DNA from: Pelobates cultripes
Taxonomy: Eukaryota > Chordata > Amphibia > Anura > Pelobatidae
Assembly (NCBI GenBank): GCA_933207985.1
Contig: OW240920.1
Location: 135,390,391 to 135,454,390 of the forward strand
Direction: 5' to 3'
Length of the DNA stretch: 64,000 nucleotides
In this document: one piece after another, positions 24,056 through 36,037 of the stretch
Numbering within the stretch: position 1 is the stretch's first letter
How the letters are laid out: every line of letters begins with the position of its first letter
Position numbers and translations under genes: made by a program
Notes under the pieces: model-generated
Told to the model about the DNA's origin: nothing
Database searches by the model: none
The model's input: only the letters and a program-made list of their open reading frames with translations

Positions 24056-26013
24056 GTTATGATCCTAACCAATTAAGGCCTCAATTTAATATATATTTAT
24101 ATAATTTTAATTATATTTATTTTATATATTTATTGATATATTTTCGGCTTTCATGTAAACTCTAGGGATTAGGTCCTGACACTTAAACGTATGCAGACAA
24201 GTTACAACCATTCGTTACAGAAGTGTTAAAATTCCATAATAAAATGCACAAAATGAACTTAAAGCAAGTCTCCAGTTCATGATTATTTTCCCCAAAGTTA
24301 TAAACTGTGATTGCCTTTAGGCATGACTGTGATTTACTTTCCATTATATATATATTAAACATTCCAGTATTTAATATTGTACATGTTTTGATATGTTAGT
24401 AGAGGAATCAGTAGGATACGAGTAGAAGGACATATTGATACATGCTTCATTCCTAAAATACTTCTCCTTTAAAGCTTCACCACCAGTACAATAATATCAT
24501 AAAGTCAGCTAAATCATTTTAGTTCTATAATAATTCCCCACATTTCAGAACAAACCTGGTCTTCAAAAATTAATTTATGAAAGTGTTCTAAAAAGAAAGG
24601 TGGGGAAAGTTGGGAAGCAATCACCATTAAAAGCATCAGAAATATTTCTGTTGATTCCATGGGTTTTCTTAATTGCGTGAATCATGTTATCCGATGGAGC
24701 CACCGCTTTATCCCTCAGTTTGGAGGAGCCTTAGGACACGATGAGGAGCCTCTGCGGCACACACCACTCGCTCAGCATTGTTTGTTTCCTTATATGAGCA
24801 ACACTTGGAAACATCTGAATTCTGCATTGCTGGACAGCCTTGAGGACTGCTCTAGAAGATGCTTGACTGAAATCATTTCTGAGTCCCGGGACAATTACAG
24901 CCACAACCACCGCATGAGTGCATGGCTTACCTCACTATTTTACACCTACAGAGACTTTGTATCAAGACACACCACAGCAACAGGCAATAGTTATAAAGTG
25001 TGAACTCTCATACCCTCAAAAACATCTCCATTACAAAAGTAACATGACCGTGCCTCAAGTCACAAAGGTTTTGAACCCAATGTCCTTTTTTATTTCTGTC
25101 ATATGTTGCCAATTGCTTTGGTCAGACTGCGCGGTAGTTTTCTGTTAGTCTGATAGTAGACATTATTACGATGCATATTTATTCAAATGTTAGAGGAAAA
25201 TAGAGACAAATTGCATTTTCTTTGTTTTCAACTGTGAACCTCTTGTGTAAAGAGCAGTTGTGGATCACCATGGGAACAGAATGTCCCTACTGACTGGGCC
25301 AAATTCACTAATATGAGAAAGGTTCATTTTAAACTTAAGGCCTGAGCAGCCAAATTGGAAGCGTATCATTTTTACACTTTGTCTATTTTTGCCTTAGATT
25401 TGAAATTCATTTTGAATTCTGACATTAGTGAAATACTCCTGTCAGAATCGGACTTCATATTCTTTATACAGAACCTATGCTAAACCTTACAATTAAGTTA
25501 CACTGAAAGATGCAAACTTGCAGTCGTAGGGACGCTTGACTGTCTTCACAAAAAGATACACAATTCTTGCTTTTCTTAAATGCCAGATAGATTAAGCGTA
25601 TATGAAAAAAGTCTGACATAGTGTGGTATTTATTACCGTTTCTTTAAACATTCATCTTTCTAACTGTGTGACTGCTGTCTGACTGTTGGAAGGAGGAGAT
25701 TGAAGTGAAGATTTGCGATATAATAGTGTATTTATTAAAGGGAAGCTAGGCTTGCAATTCACATGCAGTAAAAAACGTGAGACTGACGAAAATCAGTGAC
25801 ATGACAGGTTTATGTTATCAGGCCCACCATTATAAACATTACCCATCCTAACAGCTACTACGGCTGCACAGGAGGATACGGGAACCCACATTGAAGGATG
25901 CTTTGTCAATGAAATGACACTTGGTGCTTTTTGGGATATCTGGCAAGTGGTTCTAAACGATGATAATGAGAGGGAGAGAAGCTATTACTTAAATAATGCT
26001 TTCAATCCTGTAC

Positions 26014-26112
26014 CTTATTTGGGTGAACAGCGCGCCTTAAATTCTCCATCCATTTATCTCGCTCGGCTGCAGAACGGCATGAAAAACATTTACTGCCGGA
26101 AGAAGCGGTTAC
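26014..26112 (-). CDS. dab2ip: dab2ip internal exon, PH domain C-terminal part
   Basis: A 99-base exon on the minus strand, read from acceptor TTTGTTGCAG to donor GTACAG. It encodes 33 residues, beginning [20 protein letters not shown] and continuing [13 protein letters not shown]. This is the C-terminal part of the PH domain, including the conserved tryptophan helix ([11 protein letters not shown]), typical of the SynGAP/DAB2IP/RASAL2 family. It starts and ends in phase 0, so its sequence joins directly to CFE of the exon at 34914-34761 and to DNSRR of the exon at 22877-22323. It is short and has no start codon of its own, so it is easy to miss; it lies inside a plus-strand chance reading frame. 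Losing this exon would keep the frame but remove the end of the PH domain. No disabling change is seen. Confidence 0.92.
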
Positions 26113-26677
26113 CTGCAACAAACCAGATTGTTATTAATTAATATTACCAGAATACCGCATACGTTGACATTGTTACATACAGTTATACATTTAGAATATA
26201 GGTTTTTTTTCATGGTGGGAAATATGGCCAAAAAGGAATGTGCTTCACAAAAACACTACAGACATTCGCTTTGGTTTCTAATCTACAAATAACACATTTC
26301 AAATACATGGTATTTTACACTTTATTTAGAAGCTCAACGGTAAGCATATAGACAATAACTATGATTTTATTATACAAGTCTACAGGGAAAAGGCAGTGCA
26401 TAAAATCAGGCAGAAAGTCATATATACCATATGATCTACGAGTGGAAATATGAAAGAAAAATAGGTGGAAACTATGGATGTTTAAGTATATTTGTAAGGA
26501 TGTGGTTAGTGGAAGAGATCCTGTCTAAGACTAAACACGTTAAAGAAAATTAATTATGGAAAGAAAGGGAAAAAAGCATCAGCTACATTAATAGCAGTAG
26601 GGATTAGAATCTGTATCTATAAAATGTTCTAAATTCTGATTGCCTGGATGCCTGTTAATAAGCTAACATTCCATATA

Positions 26678-28070
26678 CAGTATCTCACAAAGGGAGTACA
26701 CCCCTCACATTTTTGTAAATATTTTACTATATATTTTCATGTGACAACACTGAAGAAATTACACTCTAATACAATGTAAAGTGGTAGGTGTACAGCCTGT
26801 ATAACAGTCTAAATTAGTTGTCCCCTCAAAATAACTCAACACACAGCCATTAATGTCTAAACCGTTGGCAACAAAAGTGAGTACACCCCTAAGTGGAAAT
26901 TTCCAAATTGGGCCCAAAGTGTCAATATTTTGTGTGGCTACCATTATTTCCCAGCACAATCTTAACCCTCATCGGCATGGATTTCACCAGAGCTTCACAG
27001 GTTGCCACTGGAGTCCTTTTCCACTCCTCGATGATGACATCACTTTGCTGGTGGATGTTAGAGACCTTGCGCTCCCCCACATTTCGCTTGAGGATGCCCA
27101 ATAGGGTTAAGGTCCGAAAACCTGATTGGCCAGTCCATCACCTTTACCTTCAGCTTCTTTAGCAAGGCAGTGGTCGTCTTGGGTCGTTATCATGTTGGAA
27201 TACTGCCCTGTGGTCCAGTATCTGAAGGGAGGGAATCATGCTCTGCTTCAATATGTCGCAGTACATTTAGGCATTCATGGTTCCCTCAATGAACTGTAGC
27301 TCAGTGTTGGCAGCACTCATGCAGACACTCCCACCACCATGCTTAAGTAGGCAAGACACACTTGTCTTTGTTCTCCTCACCTGGTTGCCGCCACACATGC
27401 TTGGCACCATCTGAACCAAATTAGTTTATCTTGGTCTTATCGGACCACAGGACATGGTTCCAGTAATCCATGTCCTTAGTCTGCTTGTCTTCAGCAAATG
27501 GTTTGCAAGCTTTCTTCTGCATCTTCTTTAGGAGAGGCTTCCTTCTGGGACGACAGCCATGCAGAGCAATTTGATGCATTGTGCAGTGTATGGTCTGTGC
27601 ACCGACATGTTTCCCCCCGACCCACCCCTTCCACCTCTGCAGCAATGCTGGCAGCACTGATACGTCTATTTCCCAAAAACAACCACTGGATATGACACTG
27701 AGCACGTGCACTCAACCTCTGTGGTCGACAGTGGCAAAGGACTGTAATGAGTGGAACCTGTCCTGTGCTGCAGCTCAGTTTCAGGGTCGTGGCAATCTTC
27801 TTATAGCCTAGGCCATCTTTATGTAGAGCAACCATATTTTTTTTTTTAGATCTTCAGAGAGTTCTTTGCCATGAGATGCCATGCTGAACTTCCAGTGACC
27901 AGTATGAGAGAAAGTGAGAGCGATAACACCAAATTTAACACACCTGCTCCCCATTCACACCTAAGACCTTGTAACACTAACTAGTCACATGACACCAGGG
28001 AGGGAAAAGGCTAATTGCACCCAATTTGGACATTTCCACTTAGGGGTGTACTCACTTGTGTGAGATACTG
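26678..28070 (-). pseudogene. Tc1/mariner transposon relic with TA target duplication
   Basis: A 1393-base element with inverted ends CAGTATCTCAC at left and GTGAGATACTG at right, flanked by TA on each side (26676-26677 and 28071-28072). The minus strand codes for a decayed Tc1-type DDE transposase: helix-turn-helix remnant (KDGLGYKKIATTLKLS, near 27775-27825), HCTMHQIALHGCRPRRKPLL (about 27535-27595), DYWNHVLWSDKTKIN (about 27421-27465, with the first catalytic aspartate), and VMDWP...DLNPI near 27100-27150. Several frameshifts separate these. Just after DLNPI, where the catalytic glutamate belongs, the sequence jumps straight to the following segment, so that residue appears to be deleted. 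A second copy of the repeat GTGAGTACACCCCTAAGTGG lies inside the left end (about 26877), as in IR/DR-type Tc1 elements. Not functional. Confidence 0.9.
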
Positions 28071-28073
28071 TAT

Positions 28074-28101
28074 TTTATTATTATTATTATTATTATTATT
28101 A
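28074..28101. repeat. TTA microsatellite
   Basis: About eight TTA units directly beside the Tc1 insertion. Confidence 0.9.
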
Positions 28102-28654
28102 ACCAGTCCCAGTAGTGTGATGTGGACTCAGTGCACAGAGAAGATGGTACTTCTCGTTTCAACAAAAGGCCCAAGTTTTACAGGAATTCACTGAGAATTG
28201 ACTGACATACTGCAATCCTTTGTAACTGGGAGAGCAACACAAATGCTTTAAAATTGGAGAAGATGGGTAAGCAGTCTTAAAAGAAAAGGTTTCTAAACAC
28301 AGGAGCAATTTCTAGTAAAAACACGGTTTGTGCATTAACATTATGGCGGTGCCGGCATAAATATCGATTTAGGCTCGTATTCGCAGGATTGGGTCTCATG
28401 GAAGCTCATATAGGCAGAAGGATGAATAGACTATAAGCCGTTTAAGCATCTTAATAGAAAGGAGTAATAACTTCCTTAGGAAAGTTCCACGGTGATCTTG
28501 TCATCCAAAATCAATTAACTTTTCTTTTTTTTTTTTTTTTACACTCCTGCCAAACAGTGTGTTCATTTTTGATGAGCTTTGCAGTCAATGTATGACCGTT
28601 TGACCTGTGAACTTCTATTCTGCTTTAATGTGACCTGCTAGTGTCATGTATTCC

Positions 28655-29116
28655 ACCATCACTAGGCCCTGTTTACATTGCTGTCTAGTAACACCTCTAC
28701 GTGCAGTCACTTACACGGCCACTGGAGGTGCTTCCTCGTCTAGTGCTGCAAAATGTGCAGCACCAAGTTCAGTGTCTCAAAGTTCTGCATGGAGACGCTG
28801 AACATTCCCCACTGATTCCATGCATGAGGAGAGGCTGAATGTTGCAGTGCAGCATTTTGTCACACGTGCACAAAAGCCTCCAAATGTTTTGCTATGGGAA
28901 AGCATTGAATTGGATGAGATCATCAAAATTGATGATCCCAACTATGCAGACAGGGTCAGCCAATGGTAAATTAACCCCTTAAGGACACAACTTCTGGAAT
29001 AACATGGAATCATGACGGAATATTTCCATCATGTGTCCTTAAGGGGTTAAAGATAAGCAATTTTACTCCACAGAGAGAGGGGATATGTAATCTGAACACT
29101 ATAGTGTTCCTCTAAA
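28655..29116. mobile_element. Degenerate T2-type MITE
   Basis: Ends ACACTATAGTGTTCCTCTAA near 29115 and contains CGGCCACTGGAGGTGCTTCC. It is interrupted by the hairpin at 28971-29050. The left end is uncertain. Confidence 0.5.
28971..29050. mobile_element. 80-base fold-back MITE nested in another MITE
   Basis: Perfect 19-base inverted arms, TTAACCCCTTAAGGACACA and its complement, enclose 42 bases. TTAA occurs at both ends. The CCCTTAAGG end motif is that of a second MITE family. Confidence 0.8.
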
Positions 29117-29680
29117 AGTGGCTTGCGAGTATTAAAAGCAGCTCCCCAGACAAGGATAAAACGTTATCTTTAGGACTTGTTATTTTGCTTTGTGTACCTC
29201 GGAGACTGGAATAAGTTCCTTGACATGGTGAGATCCCAAGTCTCTAACCAGATAATCTAGATCCCATCACCAGCTTTATATGAAGACCTTACAAGTGTTG
29301 GAGGGATAATAAACTAGCAATTTTTTAAATGCCTATCTTTTCAATCTAGTACCAACGCACCTCACTCAGTATGTCACTGTACATCGTAGCTGCAAGGTCA
29401 GCCCACAAAGACATTGTATTTTTCTAATATATTTGTAAACAGTAAAATTATAAAATGTTATAAAAACAATATAATCCTCCACCTTTTGTTACATCACATT
29501 TCCCATAATCCTCTTTGAGCATTAAGTAAATGACCACACAAAAATACCTAGACAGCCAGTCTTAGGCTCCCTTGCATTATAGCGTGTAAATAATATTGCA
29601 ATTAAAAAATATTTTGGCTATAGCTTTTCATTTTGTATGTAGGCACCAAGAATGAATCATATTTTTACAAACATGTATAC

Positions 29681-30469
29681 CAGTGGTTCGCAAACTTTTT
29701 TAATATTAAGGCGCCCTTAATATTTAAATTTTTTTCCAAGGCGCCCCAAGTAAAAAAAAAAAATCTAGGTTTTATATATGTACAGCGCAGCGGCATATAC
29801 GGGGTCCCTGTTTGGCAGAAATGCTTGCCATTCAAGCGCAGATCCAGAATCTAATCTTGGGAGGGCACTGGTAGATTATTTAAAGAATCAATCCAGGCAC
29901 AATAACCACTACATCACATTGTAGTGGTTATAGTGCCAGTAGTGCTATAGTGTCCTCCCACAGTAAGTAGTCAAACAGTTTGACAACTCACCTGGGAACT
30001 GCCGGGATAGAGGCTGCAATATGTGTGTGTAGGGGGTGCAGTGTGTATGTGAGGCAGTTTGAGCGTGAGGGTTACAGTGTGTGGGGGACGGACTGTGCAT
30101 GTGTGGGGGCAGGTTGTATGAGGGGTACTGTGTGTGTGAGTACAGTGTGTGGAGGGGGATTCCTGCAATCCCTGGTGGTTTGGTGTGGAAGGAGCTGCTG
30201 TAGAGTTCCCTCTCACAAGATTCAGAGTGTTGCAATTGTCTGAGATTGCGAGAGGAGAATTCCCCCGTGTCCTCTCTATCTCTCTTCCTCCCCTGCCGGT
30301 TGCTAGCATTACAGAGCTAGCGGGCGGAGAGGGAGATCTCTGATCTCACCTCCGGTCCTGCAGAGCCGGCACGGGAGAGGCAGGCACGGTTCCTGGTGCT
30401 ACAATCATAGCACCAGGAAAATACCTTGCGGCTCCCCTGTGTGCCTGGCACACGGTTTGGGAACCGCTG
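29681..30469. mobile_element. hAT-type non-autonomous element with perfect 8-bp target duplication
   Basis: Ends CAGTGGTTCGCAAAC and, inverted, CAGCGGTTCCCAAAC (13 of 15 match). ATGTATAC flanks it at 29673-29680 and 30470-30477, a perfect 8-base duplication as expected of hAT transposons. 789 bases, no transposase. Inside lie a small TTAA MITE (29880 to about 29959, with the AACCACTACA/TGTAGTGGTT stem) and a TG-rich low-complexity stretch (30020-30160). Confidence 0.88.
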
Positions 30470-30708
30470 ATGTATACCATATGTATGCCTTTATGATTAT
30501 ATTTCTCAGCTGCAGATATGTCTGTATTATAATAAAAGTTCTGCAAATCACTGGTAGACAGCATAAAATAATGGGTCTCAAGGTTGAACTTCATGGACTT
30601 TATTTTTTTTATTATAGAAAATCACGTAACAAAAGCACGTTTTCTTTTTCACGTGGTAGCACTTTTTTCACAATGCTTTATTAATTTAATTTATTTTGCC
30701 AGGCAGGG

Positions 30709-31183
30709 GAAGTTTTGGTTAAGGTAGGTACTAGCGGATGTTTCCACGGTGCAGAGGTATCATTACGTCTATCTTCTGTCCGTATTCCCACCTCTGATGC
30801 TCGCCTTCAAGATTTCTCGAGGGCTGCACCGTTCCTGTGGAACTCGCTTCCCTCCTTCGTTAGATGCTCACCCAGTCTCCACTCCTTCAAAAAATCATTA
30901 AAAACCCACTTCTTCATAAAAGCATATCAATTACACTGTTAATAGCTCCTGACTGATTCCTCTTCTGCAACGGTCACTAGTCTAATACTATCCTTCCCTT
31001 TTTGTGTCATTTTACCCCACTCCCTCTAGCATGTAAGCTCATTGAGCAGGGCCTTCAACCCCTCTGTTCCTGTGTGTCCAACTTGTCTGGTTATAACTAC
31101 ATGTCTGTTTGTCCACCCACTGTAAAGCGCTGCGGAATTTGACGGCGCTCTATAAATATCATAATAATAAATAATAATAGGGC
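30709..31183 (+). mobile_element. LINE 3' fragment with coding remnant and tail
   Basis: The plus strand encodes DARLQDFSRAAPFLWNSLPS followed by SLHSFKKSLKTHFF, the C-terminal pattern of non-LTR reverse transcriptases, then a 3' region almost the same as 11986-12172, and an ATAATAAT tail. The 5' end of the element is missing. Confidence 0.65.
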
Positions 31184-31914
31184 AAGTTTCTTTTATTTTT
31201 TAGATTGTAACTAATACGCTCTCTTTCTGCTTACTTTGGCCTTTTTTGCCTACCTTCTCCTTGGGGAAACTATTGGTTAGACTTGGGTAATCCTTCTGCC
31301 TCTTCAGGGATTTGATGTGGCGTTAATCTCCCCCTACGTGTACATATACCCTATCTCTACCTCTCCCCATCTTTTATTCCCAGTACCTGGTTACTGTTCA
31401 TATCACTATTTCTAAATGTTATCACTCCAGGACCCCTGTGTTTCAAGGGATTCCTTCTTTGCGTTATATTAAGGGTTACCCCCTTCTTTGAAGCTCTGTG
31501 TAAGGCTTTCCTAAGGACTAGCCGGGAATTCTCACTCAATTGTGGGATTCTAGTCTTGCCCTTTTTTACTATTGTGTATCTACATAACAAAGCTATTTGG
31601 ACACAAATGAACATCTCACGGTATGAATTCATAATTTTTCAGTACTCATAACACAGAAATCTGATATAAAACATTTGTCACCTTGCAATAATATAGCAAC
31701 AGTTCTTGGGGGGGAGAGGGGAACCATCCTATAAATTCAATCTAGAACAATCTTTCACATAAATGGAAATATTTCAATCGATCACCAGACCAGAACACTA
31801 GAATAGATGTAGATTTGTAGCGTTGATTTTGACCAACACAATATAGTAGAGTCATTTAAAATGTTCAGGGAGATTTCTTTGAACAAAGTAGCAACTATCT
31901 ATCTGAGATGACCT

Positions 31915-31988
31915 CATTCTTTCCCCAACCTACGAGATAGATATATATATATATATATATATATTGCTCGTAGGTTGGGGAAAGAATG
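31915..31988. repeat. Perfect inverted repeat around a TA microsatellite
   Basis: Arms 31915-31936 and 31967-31988 are exact reverse complements over 22 bases (CATTCTTTCCCCAACCTACG is the outer part). The 30-base spacer is almost pure AT repeat. Confidence 0.95.
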
Positions 31989-34760
31989 GAAAAAGCTACA
32001 CCCCCTGGTCTTTAATTTTAGGAGGAAGTGAAAGGCACTGATGATGATATGGCTGGAGCTACACAGTTGCTTTGCTATGCAAAGCAAGTCTGGGTTTAAC
32101 TCGTGGACTTCACGCTCACATAAACCCAGCCAAGCAGACAGTCAGCAGGCAGCACATACTTTTGGAATTAAATGATTGGAGGCATCACAGTTTCATTGTG
32201 TACAATCAAGAACTGAAAAGTGTTAACATTTTATTTACCACTTTTAGATAAACAGAACAAAGGAAGTGGTCTTTTTTTTTTTTTTTAAATCCGGGACAGA
32301 ATGCACTTTGGATTCGTCAATCCCTGAGTGCCTGCGCGTGCAGCCTTTCGTTAGTTCTATAAACAGTGGCATTGGACACCCACCGTTTTGATGTTCGTCT
32401 ACAAGCTGATTTTGATGCCGACTTGAGTTTGGCATATTGCCAAAGTAATCTCCTGAGCACACTTTCAAGGCAGATTGTGATGCCGTCAACTATACAATCT
32501 GCCAAATTTGTATGCTGGAAAGAAAACGCAAATGGCGTTTGTGAATTTTTATTCCCATCTATTCCCACAATTCGAAAAATGACAAAAATTGTAAACAAAA
32601 AGATTACGGATAATCACAGATGCAGAAAATGCATAATATGTGGCGGTTGCTTTGTTTGACAGTGGAAACGTTATGCCATCATGAAGTATAATAAATACTA
32701 TGTAACAAGTAAGATCAAAATATACACAATGCAGTTACTAATCTTCACATCTATAAAGACTCAGATTTCTAATCAGGTGCCATTAATATATTGTAAAGAA
32801 TAGCAAATTAATCATTTTTAGTAATTGTGTGAGCTAAAAATACAAAATAAGTCATTTTCAGATAATGTAGCCAGTTATAGTAACGAAGTAGTCTATGTTA
32901 GCTGGCCCCTCATTACAATTACATTTCAATATTTTTTGGGGTAAGAGTACAGGGCAGACCTTCAATAAAATAAAGTAGCTAAAGTGCCTACAATGTCCAT
33001 TTAACCGGAACAAGAAGTACACCTGCTCTGAGTTTGCAATTTCTCTACAATTTCTCCCACATTTAATGGGACTGTCCCAGTATGCTAAGAGATATGCAAA
33101 ATAAATAAATCTTCCATGGGGTGTAAAACTATGATGTATACGGACATTTTTACTCATGTTGTCCGTTTAAATAAAAGGTAAAAAAAAACAAAAAAAAAAA
33201 ACCTTTTCTTCTCTTTTCCTCAAGGGATGTGCACTTGCCCCCTTCTTGGTCTTTGTTTTTGATGCCCGTGGCAGTTTGGGATCTTGCCATGTTGCTATAG
33301 GTTAGCACCATGGAGTGTCCTTACTGTAGCTTTAAAAGTCTGGTGACCTGTTAGTGGCTGATTTCTGAGTTAAACTGCGCACCGAGGAAATTGCCTGGTG
33401 AGTTATCAGCTGGCTGGCAGCTAGGCTACTTCCTTAGTGTAGATCTTGCCATAGCACCAAGTATTCTGTGGATCTGTTCTGAAAATTGGGGAATATCATT
33501 CAAATGAACGGATAACGGTCTCTGAGATTTCAGTGATGAACAGGATAAGGAACCTGGAAAATGTCTGACTATTTCTCTGTTATGAAGGTTTGTTCGTAAA
33601 CATTTCTGACGCCAATCCTTCTTAAAAGAGAACTTGAAATTTGAACATATAGAGGTTTCATTTCAAATGACATGGGCTATCCATGTAAAGCCTCTGGATG
33701 CAAATCTTATTTAACTAGATATATAGATTTTTTTATTTACATTTTTTTTTTTACTGAAACTTTAATGACAGACTTGCTTAACAGGATCGAGACTGCATAG
33801 CACTGTTTATGAGACTGCTCACTCACGTTGGGATATTTTAGACACAGACAGACAATGTCGTGTGTCCTGTTGTGCCAGACAGCCATTGCTTATCCACATC
33901 AAATCGGCAAAATTCCATGACTTTACATGTAGGTTGTTGAGCTAAGGCTTTGAATTGGATTGAAATTTAACCCCTTTCTATTTCAGCCTTTCACTCTTTC
34001 AAGGCATTGCATTTCTCTCTCTCTCTCTGGCCTGAAAGGGTTAAAAAAATGTCACAGCAGCCGCTGAAATACCTCGTATGAAAACCGAAACGGCAAGTCC
34101 TAGGATTGTATCACAGAGCAAAAGCCTTTCCTTTTCGCTTTCGGCCAAATCCCTGACTTAATTAGGTGAACGGCTTGCTCTTTCCCAGGTTCCAGTGGTA
34201 TTTATATGAGCTGGGTATGAAAAATCTCTCTTAATCCCCTCTGGCACGTGCAGATGATCCTTCTTTAAGATATTGCAGATTTCCTGGTCTACGTGTATGA
34301 TAGGTATCTGCAGACCTGCTTATGACAAATTAGCATGACAATCTGATATACTTCACACCCACTGTGCACAACCACCTGAGCAAGCGTTTAGACCTTTAAA
34401 TACAGTTACCAGTAACGGCACTGTATGATGACGTTAACCGCGCATTCGCTGTATTGCAGCACGTGATGTCATCACACAGAATCGTGTATACGTAACCAGC
34501 CTATTTTATCAATATCTAAAGATTTTATAAAGACTTTGGCTTCAACAATAAAAAAAATAAAAAAAAAGAAGAGTATGGCTTCACACAGTATTTATAGAAA
34601 ACACAATAAAAAAATAAATAAAAGACTTTTGTTGAAAAAAAAAAAAATAAAGAATTCAGTGTTATGCTGTCATCCACTGCTTGGAGATTGTATGATCTTT
34701 TTAGGAGGTTAAGAAGACCTACTGAAACAGTGACCTTAAGAGAAGACCGAAGCGGCTTAC

Positions 34761-34914
34761 CTCGAAACAATAATCCTGGCCAAGGATGCTGCTGTGAACG
34801 GGTTTGATCACCACCTCTTCCTCCATACTGAGATCAAGGGCTTCGACTGCGCTGCTGGGGCTTAGCAAAGATTCGTGAGACCGTGATTCTTTCAATCTGG
34901 GCATTAGATGGGAC
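34761..34914 (-). CDS. dab2ip: dab2ip internal exon, PH domain first part
   Basis: Internal coding exon of the Ras GTPase-activating protein DAB2IP (AIP1), a cytoplasmic and membrane-associated scaffold that lowers Ras-GTP and takes part in TNF/ASK1 and PI3K signalling. On the minus strand the exon follows an acceptor ending TTTCAACAG and ends CGAG before the donor GTAAGC. It is 154 bases: one base finishing a split codon, then 51 codons running [20 protein letters not shown] through to GQDYCFE. This closely matches vertebrate DAB2IP as I remember it, including the [17 protein letters not shown] stretch that separates it from RASAL2 and SYNGAP1. It holds the linker and first strands of the PH domain. 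It ends in phase 0, fitting the exon at 26112-26014. The reading frame is intact. The preceding exon was not recognised in the window. Identity is firm; exact edges rest on splice consensus. Confidence 0.93.
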
Positions 34915-35319
34915 CTGTTGAAATACAGGAGATGTAAGCTATACCTTTGCTTTGTCTTACCCATAAAATTGCATCAGACTGTCATAAATTGCTCTCCTAC
35001 AAATGCCATAACCACATCAATGTTTCACAGAGATAATTATAAGGCTCAAACGCCTCCTCCTAGTACTTTATAAGCTATGCCTTTTGAGATCACTCAAACT
35101 GCATCTTCATTTCAACAATAGACTGAGACAATGCTCACAGCAAGGGCTACAGATAGTAAATGTGTTATAATGAGCTTGACTGTTGTGTTGATTCTTTTGA
35201 TGACTTTCATGTGAATGATTTAAGTATTCATGTCGAACATATACATTCCGTCAACAAAAGATATATTATACCAGCCAAGTGATATGTTGTGATTTCTAAT
35301 GCTTACAATGTATGCAAAG

Positions 35320-35862
35320 TTAAAGGTACACTATAGTCACCTAAATTACTTTAGCTAAATAAAGCAGTTTTAGTGTATAGATCATTCCCCTGCAATTTCA
35401 CTGCTCAATTCACTGTCATTTAGGAGTTAAATCACTTTGTTTCTGTTTATGCAGCCCTAGCCACACCTCCCCTGGCTATGATTGACAGAGCCTGCATGAA
35501 AAAAAAAAACTGGTTTCACTTTCAAACAGATGTAATTTACCTTAAATAATTGTATCTCAATCTCTAAATTGAACTTTAATCACATACAGGAGGCTCTTGC
35601 AGGGTCTAGCAAGCTATTAACATAGCAGGGGATAAGAAAATCTTAATTAAACAGAACTTGCAATAAAGAAAGCCTAAATAGGGCTCTCTTTACAGGAAGT
35701 GTTTATGGAAGGCTGTGCAAGTGACATACAGGGAGGTGTGACTAGGGTTCATTAACTCCTAAATGGCAGAGGATTGAGCAGTGAGGCTGCAGGGTCATGT
35801 TCTATACACCAAAACTGCTTCATTAAGCTAAAGTTGTACAGGTGACTATAGTGTCCCTTTAA
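35320..35862. mobile_element. T2-type MITE
   Basis: TTAA-bounded, left end TTAAAGGTACACTATAGTCA, right end TGACTATAGTGTCCCTTTAA. Same subfamily and order of internal segments as 648-1159 (CACTGCTCAATTC, ATTTAGGAGTTAAATC). 543 bases, non-coding. Confidence 0.82.
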
Positions 35863-36037
35863 ATAATTATTAAATCCAAGGTGTTTATTCCCTTAACGGT
35901 AAATAGAGTAGAACAGAGAGGAGAAGTGCAAAATTAAGCAAAATAGTAGAACCATTCACCAAATAGGCTATTTCGGCATTAAAATTCACAGATCACCACA
36001 ATTGTCTGTGGCAGCATAACTTATATTAAAAAAAAAC

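Larger units (their letters stand above)
22878..26013 (-). other. dab2ip: dab2ip intron between PH and C2 exons
   Basis: Intron of 3136 bases with GT donor at 26013-26012 and AG acceptor at 22879-22878. It contains a LINE-derived fragment (22938-23450) and a MITE ending at 24055. From 24056 to 26013 I see no gene or recognised element; 24080-24150 is strongly AT-rich. Reading frames of 76-114 codons near 24659-25148 have no recognisable domain. Confidence 0.85.
26113..34760 (-). other. dab2ip: dab2ip intron between the two PH exons
   Basis: Intron of 8648 bases with GT donor at 34760-34759 and AG acceptor at 26114-26113. It contains the Tc1 relic, a T2-type MITE with a nested hairpin, the hAT element, a LINE 3' fragment and an AT palindrome, all listed separately. 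The remaining stretches (26113-26675, 28073-28650, 29117-29672, 31186-31914, 31989-34760) hold no recognised gene. The part from about 33780 to 34340 is free of recognised repeats and may be regulatory. Confidence 0.85.

Noticed and set aside
24659..25003. 114-codon plus-strand frame
   Set aside because: No domain or relative recognised; lies in a dab2ip intron on the other strand.
29945..30343. Overlapping frames of 64-112 codons on both strands
   Set aside because: Products of TG/CA low-complexity sequence inside the hAT element.
32366..32659. 97-codon frame with CRKCIICGGC near its end
   Set aside because: The cysteine cluster is too short and irregular for a zinc-binding domain and the opposite strand is open as well.
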